32,500 nt of DNA, from positions 1 to 32,500 of the forward strand of contig JAQGDQ010001300.1 in the NCBI GenBank assembly GCA_030141605.1, written 5' to 3'. Position 1 is the first letter of the stretch. Every line of letters begins with the position of its first letter. The translations under genes were made by a program, and so were the position numbers. This document shows, in pieces, positions 31,161 to 32,500 of this stretch. Origin of the DNA: Tubiluchus corallicola (taxonomy: Eukaryota; Priapulida; Priapulimorpha; Priapulimorphida; Tubiluchidae). Below the pieces are notes generated by a model. The model was not told the DNA's origin and made no database searches. It saw nothing but the letters and a program-made list of their open reading frames with translations.

Positions 31161-32500
31161 ATTGTTACATCGTGACACTGTCTCTAATACTTCCACATAA
31201 CAGGCTGATGTACAGGACACAACGAACTCCGTCTTTCTATTTATTAGCAAGCACAGAAATCTTCTTTTCATTTACAAAAGCAAATCTGTGGACAATGCCC
31301 ACGCTATATATATACGTATATATGTAAGTTAGTATATTCCAAACTGTAGTGCATCCTTTTGAAATTTGAATAATTTTTGAGAAATCTGACGGAAAATTAG
31401 GCATGATTTTTTTGCTATAAAGTTTAAAAAGTTTCAAACTTCTTTGCTTACATGTTTCTTTACGGTTTATTGTTACATAATGCTTGTTTTGCAATTATTC
31501 AAAGGGTAAGTAAGAAGAATTTTAAAATACACCACAAGGAATTTTTTATAGAAAGTTATATCACGCTGTATCTAACTTTATGCTTGCCTATTTGAAAGAA
31601 TCATGTAATTGGAAAAGAAAAGTAATTTAAAACGTTCGCACCCTCTTGGAAAATGGCGCTGCATTGCCATCCCAATGTATGCACCACTGACCTTTCCAGT
31701 GTACAGCACTGGCTCACAAAACGCATTATTTTTCTTGTTGACAATATTTTGCGATTCATATTTTTGCTTTGTTAACAATAAGGGCGAGCTACGAATACTC
31801 TGATTATTTTTTCGATATTCACCCAATGTTTTACCTAAACTTGTTTAAAACGACTTACTGCCAGAGTTTAAATTTACAAGTTTTAAACAGCGTTACTGCT
31901 ACTGCAAACCTGTGCGCAATAAGACAGCATGTAAGTAATACAAAATTTCAAGATGAATTTCTGAAACTTTGTTTATTGAGAGCGTTTCCTTATACGTTGT
32001 AACGTTATTCTTATTAAGTATTGGTTGTGCTGTACCATGACTCCTCAAAACAGTGCATTTTATTTGTGTACATAGTATATTGCTGACACAGTAACATGTT
32101 TTACTGTAGCCTGGCCTAAAACAATTTTTTAAATTTCGTAATAGTTTGAGTCGCCAAAAATTTCTTTTCCATTGGAACAAAATCAGTTTGTAGTTGTATG
32201 TACAGCTTTTAATGATGAATTTAGTCTATGAAGTTTCATTACTATGCAAATAAGTAAGTTTGATCTGTGTCACGTTTCTATGTATAGTTTCATGCTATAA
32301 ACTACAAAAGTTTATATGTATTAATGTGTATTATACAGTATTTAAATGTATCTCTGGCGTCATGAAACGAAAAGACTTTGTTTTAACTTTGAATGCAAAT
32401 TCATCAAAGCGTTTTAGTTTTTGCCTGTGGATTTGTTTTGTGAGACGCTTAGTTAATTTTGAGTGTTTGCTAAACTGGAAAACTTTTGTAGCTTTTTGAA
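31161..32500. other. 3' flank, no feature recognised
   Basis: About 1.3 kb of AT-rich sequence. Several short open frames (for example 31578-31826 on the minus strand) resemble no family and overlap on both strands, as expected by chance. It may include distal 3' UTR of the Evx gene. Confidence 0.5.

Noticed and set aside
31578-31826. 82-codon minus-strand frame with a complex-looking middle part
   Set aside because: No family recognised and a competing + strand frame overlaps; not supportable as a gene.

Overview
This is a stretch of animal (metazoan) nuclear DNA that is AT-rich and full of repeats. It holds one clear gene, an even-skipped/Evx-class homeobox gene on the + strand, in three coding exons: 3281-3398, 22916-23094 and 30192-30779. 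The introns are about 19.5 kb and 7.1 kb. Spliced, the reading frame gives a 294-residue protein with a homeodomain at residues 54-113, a proline/alanine/serine-rich tail, a Cys-x-Cys-His patch (233-236) and an LFQPY motif (274-278) near the C terminus. The homeodomain wording (for example QLNLPEST, then an AWPY sequence) is nearer to protostome Eve than to vertebrate Evx as I know them. A protostome invertebrate is therefore the best guess, but the phylum cannot be fixed from this window.

Layout. 1-290 is a trinucleotide array. 291-3280 is upstream DNA with a short inverted-repeat transposon (1409-2136), two DR1 nuclear-receptor-type sites in opposite orientation, an NRF1-type palindrome and a weak TATA-like candidate promoter. 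Intron 1 (3399-22915) is mostly simple repeats and decayed mobile elements: a 36-bp minisatellite, (CA)n, (TTCA)n, (TAAA)n, a 1-kb telomere-like hexamer array, (CT)n, a 430-bp trinucleotide block, and two LINE reverse-transcriptase fragments on the minus strand. Islands of more complex sequence, especially 15780-16260, lie between them and could be enhancers. Intron 2 (23095-30191) holds an inverted-repeat transposon with a LINE 3' end nested in it, whose tail is a CTAAA/CGAAA array. It also holds a 35-bp minisatellite with a 209-bp higher-order period, a 406-bp hAT-like element with a near-perfect 8-bp target duplication, two more LINE remnants, and a complex island at 29160-29520. Downstream of the stop codon are two polyadenylation signals and a tRNA-like B box that may mark a SINE.

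No operon, CRISPR array, complete rRNA or tRNA gene, or intact transposase was seen. Every long repeat-derived reading frame (for example within CA, CT, hexamer and trinucleotide arrays) is a low-complexity artefact. I found no convincing new multi-gene system. The points most worth a second look are the Evx gene structure, the hammerhead-like motif in a foldback element, the block-structured LINE tail, and the unique islands inside a repeat-loaded developmental gene.
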